From contig NZ_CP026652.1 of the NCBI RefSeq assembly GCF_002946835.1, positions 6,510,001 through 6,574,000 of the forward strand: a stretch of DNA of 64,000 nt. The letters run 5' to 3'. Below are positions 47,625-55,919 of this stretch, piece after piece. The translations under genes and the position numbers were made by a program. Every line of letters starts with the position of its first letter. Position 1 is the stretch's first letter. Under the pieces are notes generated by a model. It saw only the letters and a program-made list of their open reading frames with translations, ran no database searches and had not been told where the DNA came from. The stretch is from Streptomyces dengpaensis (GTDB taxonomy: Bacteria > Actinomycetota > Actinomycetes > Streptomycetales > Streptomycetaceae).

Positions 47625-49025
47625 ATGAGCACGCCGCCCCTCGCCTCAGGCCCCGAAGGCCCCGACGCACTGCGGCCCCTGCTCGACACCGTCCTCGACG
47701 CCCTCCGCGAAGGCACCGCGGCACGCCACGGACCCCTCCCCGCCGGCGGACCCGAAACCGTGGCCCGGCAGGTACAGGACGCCATCGGCGACGTACTGCC
47801 CCCGCACGGAGACGAGAACGCCCTACGACTCGTCGTACGCACCCTCGCCGAAGGCTCCGCCGACCCAGCCGACCCCCTGTGCGCCGCCCACTTGCACTGC
47901 CCACCCCTCGCCGTCGCCACCGCCGCCGACCTCGCCGCCTCCGCCCTCAACCCCTCCCTCGACTCCTGGGACCAAGCCCCCGCCGCCTCCGAACTGGAAA
48001 CACTCGTCACCCGCGCCCTCGCCCGCGAGGTATACGCCGATGGTGACCAAGGCGACGCCCTGATCACCACCGGCGGCACCGAATCCAACCTCCTCGCCCT
48101 CCTCCTCGCCCGAGAAGCCCACAGCAGCCCACAACTCGTCTGCGGCGCGAGCGCCCACCACTCCCTGCACCGCGCCACCTGGCTGCTCGGCCTCCCCGAC
48201 CCCGTCGTCGTCCCCGCCCCCGCCGGCACCCTGGACCCCGCCGCCCTCGACGAAGCCCTCACCCGCTGTGCCGACCAGCGGCTCCGCCGCGGGCACGGCC
48301 CGCGCGGATCCCTCCTCGTAGCCGCCACCGCAGGCACCACCGACGCCGGACTCATCGACCCACTCCCCGACATCGCCGACCTCTGCGAAGCCCACGGCGC
48401 CCGCCTCCACATCGACGCCGCCTACGGCGGAGGCCTCCTCTTCAGCGACCGCCACCGCGACCGACTCCACGGACTCGACCGCGCCCACACCGTCACCCTC
48501 GACCTGCACAAACTCGGCTGGCAGCCCATCGCCGCCGGACTCCTCGCCGTACGCGACACAAACAACCTCGCCGTAATCCACCACCACGCCGACTACCTCA
48601 ACGCCGACGACGACACCGAAGCAGGCCTCCCCGACCTCCTCGGCCGCTCCCTGCGCACCACCCGGCGCCCCGACATCCTCAAAATCGCCGCCACCCTCAA
48701 AACCCTCGGCAGACAAGGCATCGGCGCACTCGTCGACCAAGTCTGCGACCACGCCCAGGAACTGGCCGACCTCATAGCCGGCCACCCCCGCTTCGAGCTC
48801 TACGACCGGCCCGCCATCAGCACCGTCCTCTTCCGGCCCGCCGGGGCCACCGACGACACCGTCGCCGCCGTACGCCGCACCCTCCTCAACCAAGGCCGCG
48901 CCGTCCTCGGCCGCGCCACACTCGACGGCCGCCTCTGGCTCAAAGCCACCCTCCTCAACCCCCACACCCGCCCCGGCGACCTCGCCACCCTCCTGAAACT
49001 GGTGGAAGGACACACACCCGCATGA
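47625..49025 (+). CDS. PLP-dependent (group II) amino-acid decarboxylase, 5' signals displaced by IS110
   Basis: 466 aa, DOPA/glutamate/diaminobutyrate decarboxylase family. PLP contacts: TTGGTESNLLALLLA, HIDAAYGGG with the Asp that pairs with PLP nitrogen, and the Schiff-base Lys in TLDLHKLGWQP. Paired by 4-nt overlap with a lysine/ornithine-type N-hydroxylase, so the likely substrate is lysine, ornithine or diaminobutyrate, giving a diamine for hydroxamate chemistry. The reading frame is complete but the native GGAGG and promoter are now 1.48 kb away; only a weak GAAGGGA lies upstream. The ATG is embedded in TAATG. Confidence 0.85.
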   Translation: MSTPPLASGPEGPDALRPLLDTVLDALREGTAARHGPLPAGGPETVARQVQDAIGDVLPPHGDENALRLVVRTLAEGSADPADPLCAAHLHCPPLAVATAADLAASALNPSLDSWDQAPAASELETLVTRALAREVYADGDQGDALITTGGTESNLLALLLAREAHSSPQLVCGASAHHSLHRATWLLGLPDPVVVPAPAGTLDPAALDEALTRCADQRLRRGHGPRGSLLVAATAGTTDAGLIDPLPDIADLCEAHGARLHIDAAYGGGLLFSDRHRDRLHGLDRAHTVTLDLHKLGWQPIAAGLLAVRDTNNLAVIHHHADYLNADDDTEAGLPDLLGRSLRTTRRPDILKIAATLKTLGRQGIGALVDQVCDHAQELADLIAGHPRFELYDRPAISTVLFRPAGATDDTVAAVRRTLLNQGRAVLGRATLDGRLWLKATLLNPHTRPGDLATLLKLVEGHTPA

Positions 49026-50452
49026 TCCCGACGCCCCACCCCCCACGCCCCGCCGCCGAAGCACCCCGCGACCTGGTGGGCATCGGCATCGGCCCCTTCA
49101 ACCTCTCCCTCGCCGCCCTCGCCCACCCCCTCACCGAACTCGACACCGTCTTCTACGAACAACGCCCCGGCTTCGACTGGCACCCCGGCCTCCTCATCGA
49201 CGGCGCCACCCTCCAAGTCCCCTTCCTCGCCGACCTGGTCACCCTCGCCGACCCCGCCAACCCCTGGTCCTTCCTCAACTACCTCAAAGCCCGCGAACGC
49301 CTCTTCCCCTTCTACTTCGCCGAGCGCTTCCACATCCAACGCGCCGAATACGACGCCTACTGCCGCTGGGTCGCCGACAACCTCCCCGGACTCCACTTCG
49401 CCCACCAAGTCGACGCCGCCCGCTGGAACCCCGAACGCACCCTGTTCGAAGTCGACTTCACCCAACTCGACACCGAAGGCCAAGCCGAAGCCCTCAGCCG
49501 CACCTACACCCGCAACATCGTCCTCGGCGTCGGCACCGAACCCAACATCCCCGAACCCCTCAAACCCCTCGTCGAAGCCCCCGGCGTGCCCGTCATCCAC
49601 GCCGCCGACTACCTCCAGCACCGCGAACAACTCCTCACCGCCGACCACATCACCGTCATCGGCGCCGGACAATCAGGCGCCGAAGTCTTCCTCGACCTCC
49701 TGCGCAACCGCCCCACCGGACACGAAAAAATCCACTGGCTCGCCCGCACCGAAGCGTTCGCCCCCATGGAGTACTCCAAACTCGGCCTCGAACACTTCAC
49801 CCCCGACTACACCCACTACTTCCACGCCCTCACCGAACCCGTCCGCGACCGCCTCGTCGCCGCCCAATGGCAACTCCACAAAGGCATCGACGCCGACACC
49901 ATCGCCGCCATCCACGACGAGCTCTACCGCCGCACCCTCCACGGCGGCTGGCCCGACGCCGTCCTCACCCCCGCCGTCACCGTCCGCACCGCCGGACGCG
50001 TCGCCACCACCAAAGTCGAACTCCACCTCGAACACACCCAACAAGGCGCCCGCACCCGCCTCACCACCGACGCCGTCATCCTCGCCACCGGCTACCGCGA
50101 ACGCCCCCTCGACCGCATCCTCGCCGGACTCGACCCCCACCTACGCCGCGACAGCAGCGACCGCCCACGCATCGACGACCAGTTCCGCATGATCCTCGAC
50201 CCCACCGTCACCGGCACCGGCTGCAACGTCTACGTACAGAACGCCGAACTCCACACCCACGGCGTCGGCGCCCCCGACCTCGGCCTCGCCGCCTGGCGCA
50301 GCGCCACCATCCTCAACGCCCTCACCGGCAAAGACCCCTACCCCCTCCCACACCGAACCGCCTTCACCACCTTCGGACTCGAACCCCACCCACCCATCCC
50401 ACCCGCACGCCACACCGCCCACACCCTCACACCCCTCATCGAGGAACGGTAA
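49022..50452 (+). CDS. Lysine/ornithine N-monooxygenase family protein
   Basis: 476 aa flavin N-hydroxylating monooxygenase, as used in hydroxamate siderophores. FAD site GIGIGPFNLSLAALA, substrate region PFLADLVTLADPANPWSFLNYL, NADPH site VIGAGQSGAEVFLDLL, ATGYRERP near the C-terminus. Overlaps the decarboxylase stop (ATGA), so the two form an operon resembling desA-desB of desferrioxamine synthesis, but no acyltransferase (desC) or NIS synthetase (desD) is in the window. The pathway product is unknown. Expression is probably affected by the upstream IS110. Confidence 0.9.
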   Translation: MIPTPHPPRPAAEAPRDLVGIGIGPFNLSLAALAHPLTELDTVFYEQRPGFDWHPGLLIDGATLQVPFLADLVTLADPANPWSFLNYLKARERLFPFYFAERFHIQRAEYDAYCRWVADNLPGLHFAHQVDAARWNPERTLFEVDFTQLDTEGQAEALSRTYTRNIVLGVGTEPNIPEPLKPLVEAPGVPVIHAADYLQHREQLLTADHITVIGAGQSGAEVFLDLLRNRPTGHEKIHWLARTEAFAPMEYSKLGLEHFTPDYTHYFHALTEPVRDRLVAAQWQLHKGIDADTIAAIHDELYRRTLHGGWPDAVLTPAVTVRTAGRVATTKVELHLEHTQQGARTRLTTDAVILATGYRERPLDRILAGLDPHLRRDSSDRPRIDDQFRMILDPTVTGTGCNVYVQNAELHTHGVGAPDLGLAAWRSATILNALTGKDPYPLPHRTAFTTFGLEPHPPIPPARHTAHTLTPLIEER

Positions 50453-50527
50453 AGAACCCCTCCGAACCCCGCCGACGGCTGCCCCGCGGGCACCCCAACC
50501 GGCGCTCCCGGTGACAGAGTGGAACGT

Positions 50528-51277
50528 ATGGCCTCCACCTCAGATACCACCGCCGGTACGAGCGCCCACTCAAGCGCCGAGGGACCCCACCCCGCCGTCC
50601 CGTACGGCACCCCTGAAGCACCCCGCATCGCCGTCTGCGGCGAAGCCCACCTCGAAGTCGACCCCGAAATCGCCCGCATCGGCATCACCGTCACCGCCCG
50701 CGGAACCAACAGACGAGACGCCCTCACCGACCTCACCCGCCGCAACGCAGCCGCCCTGGACCTGGTGAAAACCTACGGCGACGCCGTCGAACACGTCGAA
50801 ACCGGCGCCTTCTCCATCAGCCCCGAACTCACCAAACACGGCCACGGCGAACGCATCCGCGCCTACCACGGCCGCGTCCACATCACCGCCGAACTCACCG
50901 ACTTCACCGCACTCGGCGAACTCACCACACGACTCGCCGACATGGAACTCACCCGAGTCGACGGCCCCTGGTGGGCACTCCGCCCCGACTCACCCTCCCA
51001 CCGCCAAGCCCGCCAACAAGCCGTCCACGAAGCCGTCCAACGCGCCCGCGAATACGCCGAAGCCCTCGGCACCACCCTCACAGCCCTCGTCGAACTCGCC
51101 GACATCGGCGCCGAAAACCCCCAGCCCTACCCCGCCGCCACCGGCCGCGCCATGCGCTCCATGGCCTACGCCGAAGCCGCCCCCGACGAAGCCGCACCCC
51201 TCGACCTCGAACCCCAACGCCAACACGTCTACGCCCAAGTCAACGCCCGATTCACCATGGCACCACCCCGGCTGTAG
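50528..51277 (+). CDS. SIMPL-domain (DUF541) protein, second copy
   Basis: 249 aa. ICVCGEAHL-like opening (PRIAVCGEAHLEVDPEIARI), NRRDALTDLTRRNAAALDLV, and the family's Ala-rich helix QAVHEAVQRAREYAEALG. No signal peptide. ATG 50528 chosen over GTG 50519 because GAGTGGA lies just before it. Related to but clearly different from the copy at 34575-35216. Function undefined; it is upstream of pyk with its own spacer. Confidence 0.85.
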   Translation: MASTSDTTAGTSAHSSAEGPHPAVPYGTPEAPRIAVCGEAHLEVDPEIARIGITVTARGTNRRDALTDLTRRNAAALDLVKTYGDAVEHVETGAFSISPELTKHGHGERIRAYHGRVHITAELTDFTALGELTTRLADMELTRVDGPWWALRPDSPSHRQARQQAVHEAVQRAREYAEALGTTLTALVELADIGAENPQPYPAATGRAMRSMAYAEAAPDEAAPLDLEPQRQHVYAQVNARFTMAPPRL

Positions 51278-51325
51278 ATAATTCCACGCTCATCAGAGCA
51301 GCCATACGCACAATTCAACACTTGT

Positions 51326-51352
51326 CAATAACCCTTCACGCAAAGGTTGTTG
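51326..51352. promoter_or_regulatory. Inverted repeat in the pyk leader
   Basis: CAATAACCCTT (51326-51336) and AAAGGTTGTTG (51342-51352) pair at 9 of 11 positions around CACGC. It sits in an AT-rich stretch 54-80 bp before the pyk ATG and could be an operator or a 5'-UTR hairpin. Confidence 0.35.
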
Positions 51353-51405
51353 AGTAGACATGCACGACCAATTCTCTACCCGCCGGTAAGGCCTAGGCTC
51401 AAACC

Positions 51406-52842
51406 ATGCGCCGAGCAAAGATCGTCTGCACACTGGGCCCCGCCACCGACTCGTACGACCAGATCAACGCCCTGGTCGAAGCCGGAATGGACGTAGCCCG
51501 CTTCAACCTCAGCCACGGCACCTACGCCGAACACGAGGAGCGCTACCAGCGCGTACGCAAGGCCTCCGACGAGACCGGCCACAGCGTCGGCATCCTCGCC
51601 GACCTTCAAGGCCCGAAGATCCGACTCGGCCGCTTCACCGAAGGCCCCGTACTCCTTGAACGCGGAGACACCTTCACCATCACCGTCGAAGAAGGCGCCG
51701 AAGGCGACCGCCACACCTGCGGAACCACCCACGCAGGCCTCGCAGCCGACGTCACCAAAGGCGAACGCATCCTCGTCGACGACGGCAAAGTCTGCCTCGA
51801 AGTCACCGACGTCGACGGCCCCCGCGTCCACACCGTCGTCATCGAAGGCGGCATGGTCTCCGACCACAAAGGACTCAACCTCCCCGGAGTCGCCGTCTCC
51901 GTCCCCGCACTCTCCGACAAAGACGAAGCAGACCTCCGCTGGGCCCTGCGCATGGGCTTCGACGTCATCGCACTCTCCTTCGTCCGAAACGGACGCGACA
52001 TCGCCGACGTCCACCGCATCATGGACGAAGAAGGCCGCCGCCTCCCCGTCATCGCCAAAGTCGAAAAACCCCAAGCCGTCGACAACATCGACGACATCGT
52101 CGCCGCCTTCGACGGCATCATGGTCGCCCGCGGCGACCTCGGCGTAGAAATGCCACTGGAACAAGTCCCCATCGTCCAAAAGCGCGCCATCAAACTCGCC
52201 AAACGCAACGCCAAGCCCGTCATCGTCGCCACCCAAATGCTCGACTCGATGATCGACAACTCCCGCCCCACCCGCGCGGAGGCATCGGACGTCGCGAACG
52301 CGGTGATCGACGGCACGGACGCCGTGATGCTGTCGGGCGAGACCAGCGTAGGCAAGTACCCCGTCGAGACGGTCAAGACCATGGCCCGCATCGTCGAAGC
52401 GGCCGAGGAAGACATCCTCACCAACGGCCTCCCGCCCCTGACCGAACGCAACAAGCCCCGCACCCAGGGCGGCGCCGTAGCCCGCGCAGCGGCCGAGATG
52501 GGCGACTTCCTGGGCGCCAAATTCCTCGTCGCCTTCACCCAGTCGGGCGACACCGTCCGCCGCCTGTCCCGCTACCGCTCCCCGATCCCGCTCCTGGCCT
52601 TCACCCCGACCCCGGAAACCCGCTCCCAGCTGAACCTGACCTGGGGCGTCGAAACCTTCCTCGGCCCCCACGTCGACTCCACCGACGCCATGGTCCAGCA
52701 GGTCGACGAACTCCTCCTCAAGTACGGCCGCTGCCAGAAGGGCGACATCGTGGTGATCACGGCGGGCTCACCGCCCGGAGTCTCCGGCTCGACGAACCTC
52801 GTACGCGTGCACCACATCGGGGAGGACGACAGCCCTATGTAG
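51406..52842 (+). CDS. pyk: Pyruvate kinase
   Basis: Converts phosphoenolpyruvate and ADP to pyruvate and ATP, last step of glycolysis. 478 aa. RRAKIVCTLGPATDS start, ARFNLSHG, LADLQGPKIRLG, the active-site strand VIAKVEKPQAVDNID, the metal loop MVARGDLGVEMP, ATQMLDSMI, GTDAVMLSGETSVGKYPVE; C-terminal allosteric domain complete. Codon style changes near 52275: GAA/AAA/CAA prevail before, GAG/AAG/CAG and GTG after. The 3' end overlaps the convergent truncated gene by eight bases. Confidence 0.97.
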   Translation: MRRAKIVCTLGPATDSYDQINALVEAGMDVARFNLSHGTYAEHEERYQRVRKASDETGHSVGILADLQGPKIRLGRFTEGPVLLERGDTFTITVEEGAEGDRHTCGTTHAGLAADVTKGERILVDDGKVCLEVTDVDGPRVHTVVIEGGMVSDHKGLNLPGVAVSVPALSDKDEADLRWALRMGFDVIALSFVRNGRDIADVHRIMDEEGRRLPVIAKVEKPQAVDNIDDIVAAFDGIMVARGDLGVEMPLEQVPIVQKRAIKLAKRNAKPVIVATQMLDSMIDNSRPTRAEASDVANAVIDGTDAVMLSGETSVGKYPVETVKTMARIVEAAEEDILTNGLPPLTERNKPRTQGGAVARAAAEMGDFLGAKFLVAFTQSGDTVRRLSRYRSPIPLLAFTPTPETRSQLNLTWGVETFLGPHVDSTDAMVQQVDELLLKYGRCQKGDIVVITAGSPPGVSGSTNLVRVHHIGEDDSPM

Positions 52843-53233
52843 GCCGGGGCCAGCGGACGCGGCAGACGGAGTTGTCGGGGAAGACCGCGCGCATCGCTTG
52901 CTCACAGTCGTCCATGAGGCCAGGCCACGATTCGGCGCAGGTGATCATGAGGTTGGGCACGCGGTGCTCGGAGTAGCGGCTGATGTGGCCATCCCCTAAA
53001 TACAGGCCGAGCAGGTAGCTGTATGCGGGCTCGTCCAGCTCTCGTCCGTCACACTGGGGACACTTCGGGTCGTGCTTTCCTGGGCACTCGCCACGTTTCG
53101 CTCGGTCCATGTGCTTCCAGTAGCCGACCGTGCCGAGCGGGACGTTGAACGTCCGCGCCATATCCGCGTTCCTCGCGCCGCCGCGCAGCAGCGTGAGCGC
53201 CTGCTGTCGAACCTCAGTTCCGTGAAAGATCAT
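52835..53233 (-). pseudogene. Truncated LAGLIDADG-type/HTH protein next to tRNA-Leu
   Basis: 132 aa from ATG 53233 (a GTG at 53251 is possible). N-terminal helix-turn-helix (RQQALTLLRGGARNADMART, VPLGTVGYW), a zinc-ribbon-like CPGKHDPKCPQC, then one LAGLIDADG-like motif, YLLGLYLGDGHISRYSEHRV. Homologues I recall in Streptomyces, also beside tRNA genes, continue about 100 residues with a second motif (a G-L-I-H-S-D-G box). Here the protein stops after VFPDNSVCRVRWPRPT, right at the pyk end. I read it as a 3'-deleted remnant rather than an active endonuclease or regulator. Confidence 0.65.
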
Positions 53234-53320
53234 GCGGCCACTCTGTGTCACTGATCGTGACCGTGTGCAGCAAAAAGCGGATGTTCACGAGAACGTGGAC
53301 ATCCGCTTCTGGTTCAAAGG

Positions 53321-53406
53321 TGCCCGGTGTGGGATTCGAACCCACACGCCCAAAAAGGGCACGGCGGTTTGAGCGCCGCGTGTCTCGCCTGTTCCACCAA
53401 CCGGGC
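53321..53406 (-). tRNA. tRNA-Leu (anticodon CAA)
   Basis: 86 nt. Acceptor pairs GCCCGGT and ACCGGGC (7 bp), anticodon arm CGGCG-CTCAAAC-CGCCG giving CAA, long variable arm GTGCCCTTTTTGGGC typical of Leu tRNA, T arm GTGGGTTCGAATCCCAC, discriminator A. The CCA end is not encoded. Confidence 0.95.
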
Positions 53407-53509
53407 TGGTCGTGTAGCTGCTCGGAAGCATACCGGGTCACCGCAGCTCGCTGCAGCTAGGTAGGCTCTGGAGCAGCAGTACATGCCCGGCCCGTAATGA
53501 GGAGCCCCC

Positions 53510-54166
53510 GTGACCGCCCCCGAGTCGCCCCAGCCCGTAGACGCGCCCGACGACGACAAGGCGCACGTGCCTCCGCTGACGACCCGTGTTGTCATCGCTG
53601 AGGACGAGGCGCTGATTCGTCTCGACCTCAAAGAGATGCTGGAGGAGGAGGGCTACTCCGTCGTCGGTGAGGCGGGTGACGGTGAGGAGGCCGTCGAGCT
53701 GGCCCGGGAGCACAAGCCGGACCTCGTGATCCTTGACGTGAAGATGCCGAAGCTGGATGGGATCTCGGCGGCGGAGAAGATCGCCGAGGAGTCCATCGCT
53801 CCGGTGCTCATGCTGACCGCGTTCTCGCAGCGCGACCTGGTGGAGCGTGCGCGTGACGCGGGTGCGATGGCGTACCTGGTGAAGCCGTTCAGCAAGAGTG
53901 ACGTCGTACCGGCGATCGAGATGGCGGTGTCGCGGTTCACGGAGCTGAAGGCGCTGGAGAAGGAGATCGCGGATCTCTCGCAGCGGTTGGAGACGCGGAA
54001 GCTGGTGGACCGTGCGAAGTCGGTGCTTCAGACGGAGTACGGGCTGACTGAGCCGGCTGCCTTCCGGTGGATTCAGAAGACGTCGATGGACCGTCGTATG
54101 TCGATGCAGCAGGTTGCTGAGGCGGTCATTCAGGACGCTCAGGAGAAGAAGTCCTCGAAGGGCTAG
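53510..54166 (+). CDS. pdtaR: ANTAR-domain response regulator PdtaR
   Basis: 218 aa. Receiver domain (VVIAEDEALIRLDLKEML; phospho-acceptor Asp in DLVILDVKMPKLDG; Thr in LMLTAFSQ; Lys in YLVKPFSK) joined by a helix to an ANTAR RNA-binding domain (RAKSVLQTEYGLTEPAAFRW). PdtaR acts as a transcription antiterminator when phosphorylated by its sensor kinase PdtaS, which is not in the window. GTG 53510 with GAGGAG upstream. Ends in a strong terminator. Confidence 0.94.
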   Translation: MTAPESPQPVDAPDDDKAHVPPLTTRVVIAEDEALIRLDLKEMLEEEGYSVVGEAGDGEEAVELAREHKPDLVILDVKMPKLDGISAAEKIAEESIAPVLMLTAFSQRDLVERARDAGAMAYLVKPFSKSDVVPAIEMAVSRFTELKALEKEIADLSQRLETRKLVDRAKSVLQTEYGLTEPAAFRWIQKTSMDRRMSMQQVAEAVIQDAQEKKSSKG

Positions 54167-54187
54167 TCCCGGCCCCAAGATCGGCGA

Positions 54188-54220
54188 GAGGCCCGCACCC
54201 CGGCGAGGGGTGCGGGCCTC
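54188..54220. terminator. 14-bp perfect hairpin terminator between pdtaR and livF
   Basis: GAGGCCCGCACCCC and GGGGTGCGGGCCTC with loop GGCGA, followed by TTCG. Works for both convergent transcripts. Confidence 0.9.
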
Positions 54221-54255
54221 TTCGTGTGACCGTGCGGCCGTTCGGCCACGGGGGC

Positions 54256-54972
54256 CTAGTCCTCGCCGAGGTAGGCCTTCCGTACGGATTCGTCGTGCAG
54301 GAGGTCCTGTCCGGTGCCGGAGAGGACGATGTTGCCGACCTCCATGACGTGTCCTTGGTCGGCGAGGGAGAGCGCGGCTTGGGCGTTCTGCTCGACGAGG
54401 AGGATGGTCGTGCCGGAGGCTTTGAGCTCGGTGATGGTGGACATGATCTTCTGCATCATGATCGGCGAGAGGCCCATGGAGGGTTCGTCGAGCATGAGCA
54501 GCTTGGGCTGGGACATGAGGGCGCGGCCCATGGCCAGCATCTGCTGTTCGCCGCCGGAGAGGGTTCCGGCGGCTTGCTTACGGCGTTCGCCCAGGATGGG
54601 GAAGAGGTCGTAGGCGCGCTGGATGTCCTTCTCGATGCCTGCCTTGTCGGTGCGCAGGAAGGCTCCGAGTTGGAGGTTTTCGGCGATGGTGAGCCGGGGG
54701 AAGATGTGGCGTCCCTCGGGGGAGTGGGCGAGGCCGAGGGCGACGATTTTGTGGGCGGGGACGCCGCTGAGTGGTTGTCCGTCGAAGAGGATGCGGCCGC
54801 TGTTGGGCTTGAGGAGTCCGGACAGGGTGCGCAGGGTGGTCGTCTTGCCGGCGCCGTTGGTGCCGATGAGGGTGACGATCTGGCCTGCTTCGACGGTGAA
54901 GGAGATGCCCTTGACGGCTTCGATCTTGCCGTAGGCGACCTTGAGGTCTTCGACCTCCAGCAGTGCGGTCAC
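54256..54972 (-). CDS. livF: Branched-chain amino-acid ABC transporter ATPase LivF
   Basis: 238 aa ATPase of the high-affinity Leu/Ile/Val importer. Walker A GTNGAGKTTT, signature LSGGEQQML, Walker B LLMLDEPSMGLSP, switch His in EQNAQ region; the specific LivF word LAHSPEGRHIFP. GTG start overlaps livG as GTGA. Last gene of the livJHMGF operon. Confidence 0.95.
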   Translation of the reverse strand: MTALLEVEDLKVAYGKIEAVKGISFTVEAGQIVTLIGTNGAGKTTTLRTLSGLLKPNSGRILFDGQPLSGVPAHKIVALGLAHSPEGRHIFPRLTIAENLQLGAFLRTDKAGIEKDIQRAYDLFPILGERRKQAAGTLSGGEQQMLAMGRALMSQPKLLMLDEPSMGLSPIMMQKIMSTITELKASGTTILLVEQNAQAALSLADQGHVMEVGNIVLSGTGQDLLHDESVRKAYLGED

Positions 54973-55919
54973 TGGGCGTTTCCTTCCTTGCGGGTGCTGC
55001 TCTGCGCGTCGTCGGCGTCGGACGCGTCGGAGGACTCGGCGGCGTCCGAGGCCTCTGCGGCGTCCGTCGCCGCTGCCTCTGCCGCCTCCGCGGCTTCGAC
55101 TTCGGCGACTTCCTCGGCGCCGGGGGCGCCTTCGAACGGTTCGCCGAGGTACGCGGCGATGACGCGTTCGTCGCCCTGGACGACTTCCGACGTTCCCTCG
55201 ACGAGCTTTTCGCCCTGGACGAGGCAGGCGACGCGGTCCGAGAGGTTGAAGATGAAGCGCATGTCGTGCTCGATGACGAGGACGGCGATGCCCCTGTCGC
55301 GGATGGCGAAGACCAACTCTTCGGTTGCCCGTGTTTCTTGGGGGTTCATGCCGGCGGTGGGCTCGTCGAGCAGGAGCAGTCCCGGTTCGCTGGCCATGGC
55401 GCGGGCGATTTCGAGCTTGCGCTGTTCGCCGTAGGGGAGGTTGCGGGAGAGGTGGTCGGCCTTGTGGTCGAGGCCGATGAACTCCAGCAGTTCCATGGCG
55501 CGTTCGCGGGAGGCCGCTTCGGCTTTGCGGAAGCCGGGGCCGCGAAGGAGGGCGGACCAGAGGCCTTCCTTGGTGCGGGTGTGGCGGCCGACGAGCACGT
55601 TTTCGAGGACGGTCATGTTGGAGAAGAGGCGGATGTTCTGGAAGGTGCGGGCGATGCCTGCGCTGGTGACCAGGTGTGGTTTGGGCGGCAGGACGGTGCC
55701 TTTGTAGGCGACCTTGCCCTCGGTGGGGATGTACAGGCCGGTGAGGCAGTTGAAGAAGGTGGTCTTGCCCGCGCCGTTGGGGCCGATGAGGCCGACGATC
55801 TCCCCGGTGTTGACGGTGAGGTCGACGCTGCGTACGGCGGTGAGGCCGCCGAAGCGCATGGTGACGCCGGTGGCTTCGAGGACGGGGGTGGTGGCCGTGG
55901 TGGTGGTCATGTGGGTCAC
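54969..55919 (-). CDS. livG: Branched-chain amino-acid ABC transporter ATPase LivG
   Basis: 316 aa. Walker A GPNGAGKTTFFN, LivG-specific ARTFQNIRLF, signature LPYGEQRKLEIARAMA, Walker B LLLLDEPTAGMN, switch VIEHDM. About 60 C-terminal residues are a Glu/Ala/Ser/Asp-rich tail (AEEVAEVEAAEAAEAAATDA) not needed for ATPase fold. GTG 55919 is preferred over ATG 55910 because it gives the GTGA overlap with livM seen throughout the operon. Confidence 0.95.
   Translation of the reverse strand: MTHMTTTTATTPVLEATGVTMRFGGLTAVRSVDLTVNTGEIVGLIGPNGAGKTTFFNCLTGLYIPTEGKVAYKGTVLPPKPHLVTSAGIARTFQNIRLFSNMTVLENVLVGRHTRTKEGLWSALLRGPGFRKAEAASRERAMELLEFIGLDHKADHLSRNLPYGEQRKLEIARAMASEPGLLLLDEPTAGMNPQETRATEELVFAIRDRGIAVLVIEHDMRFIFNLSDRVACLVQGEKLVEGTSEVVQGDERVIAAYLGEPFEGAPGAEEVAEVEAAEAAEAAATDAAEASDAAESSDASDADDAQSSTRKEGNAQ

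Noticed and set aside
46144..47625. 493-codon plus-strand frame through the IS110 element as a gene
   Set aside because: It is antisense to a clear transposase and has no recognisable domain. Kept only as a possible translational-coupling curiosity in the findings.
53321..53406. Integrated element with att sites at tRNA-Leu
   Set aside because: No integrase and no direct repeat of the tRNA 3' end found in the window; only the truncated neighbour hints at past activity.
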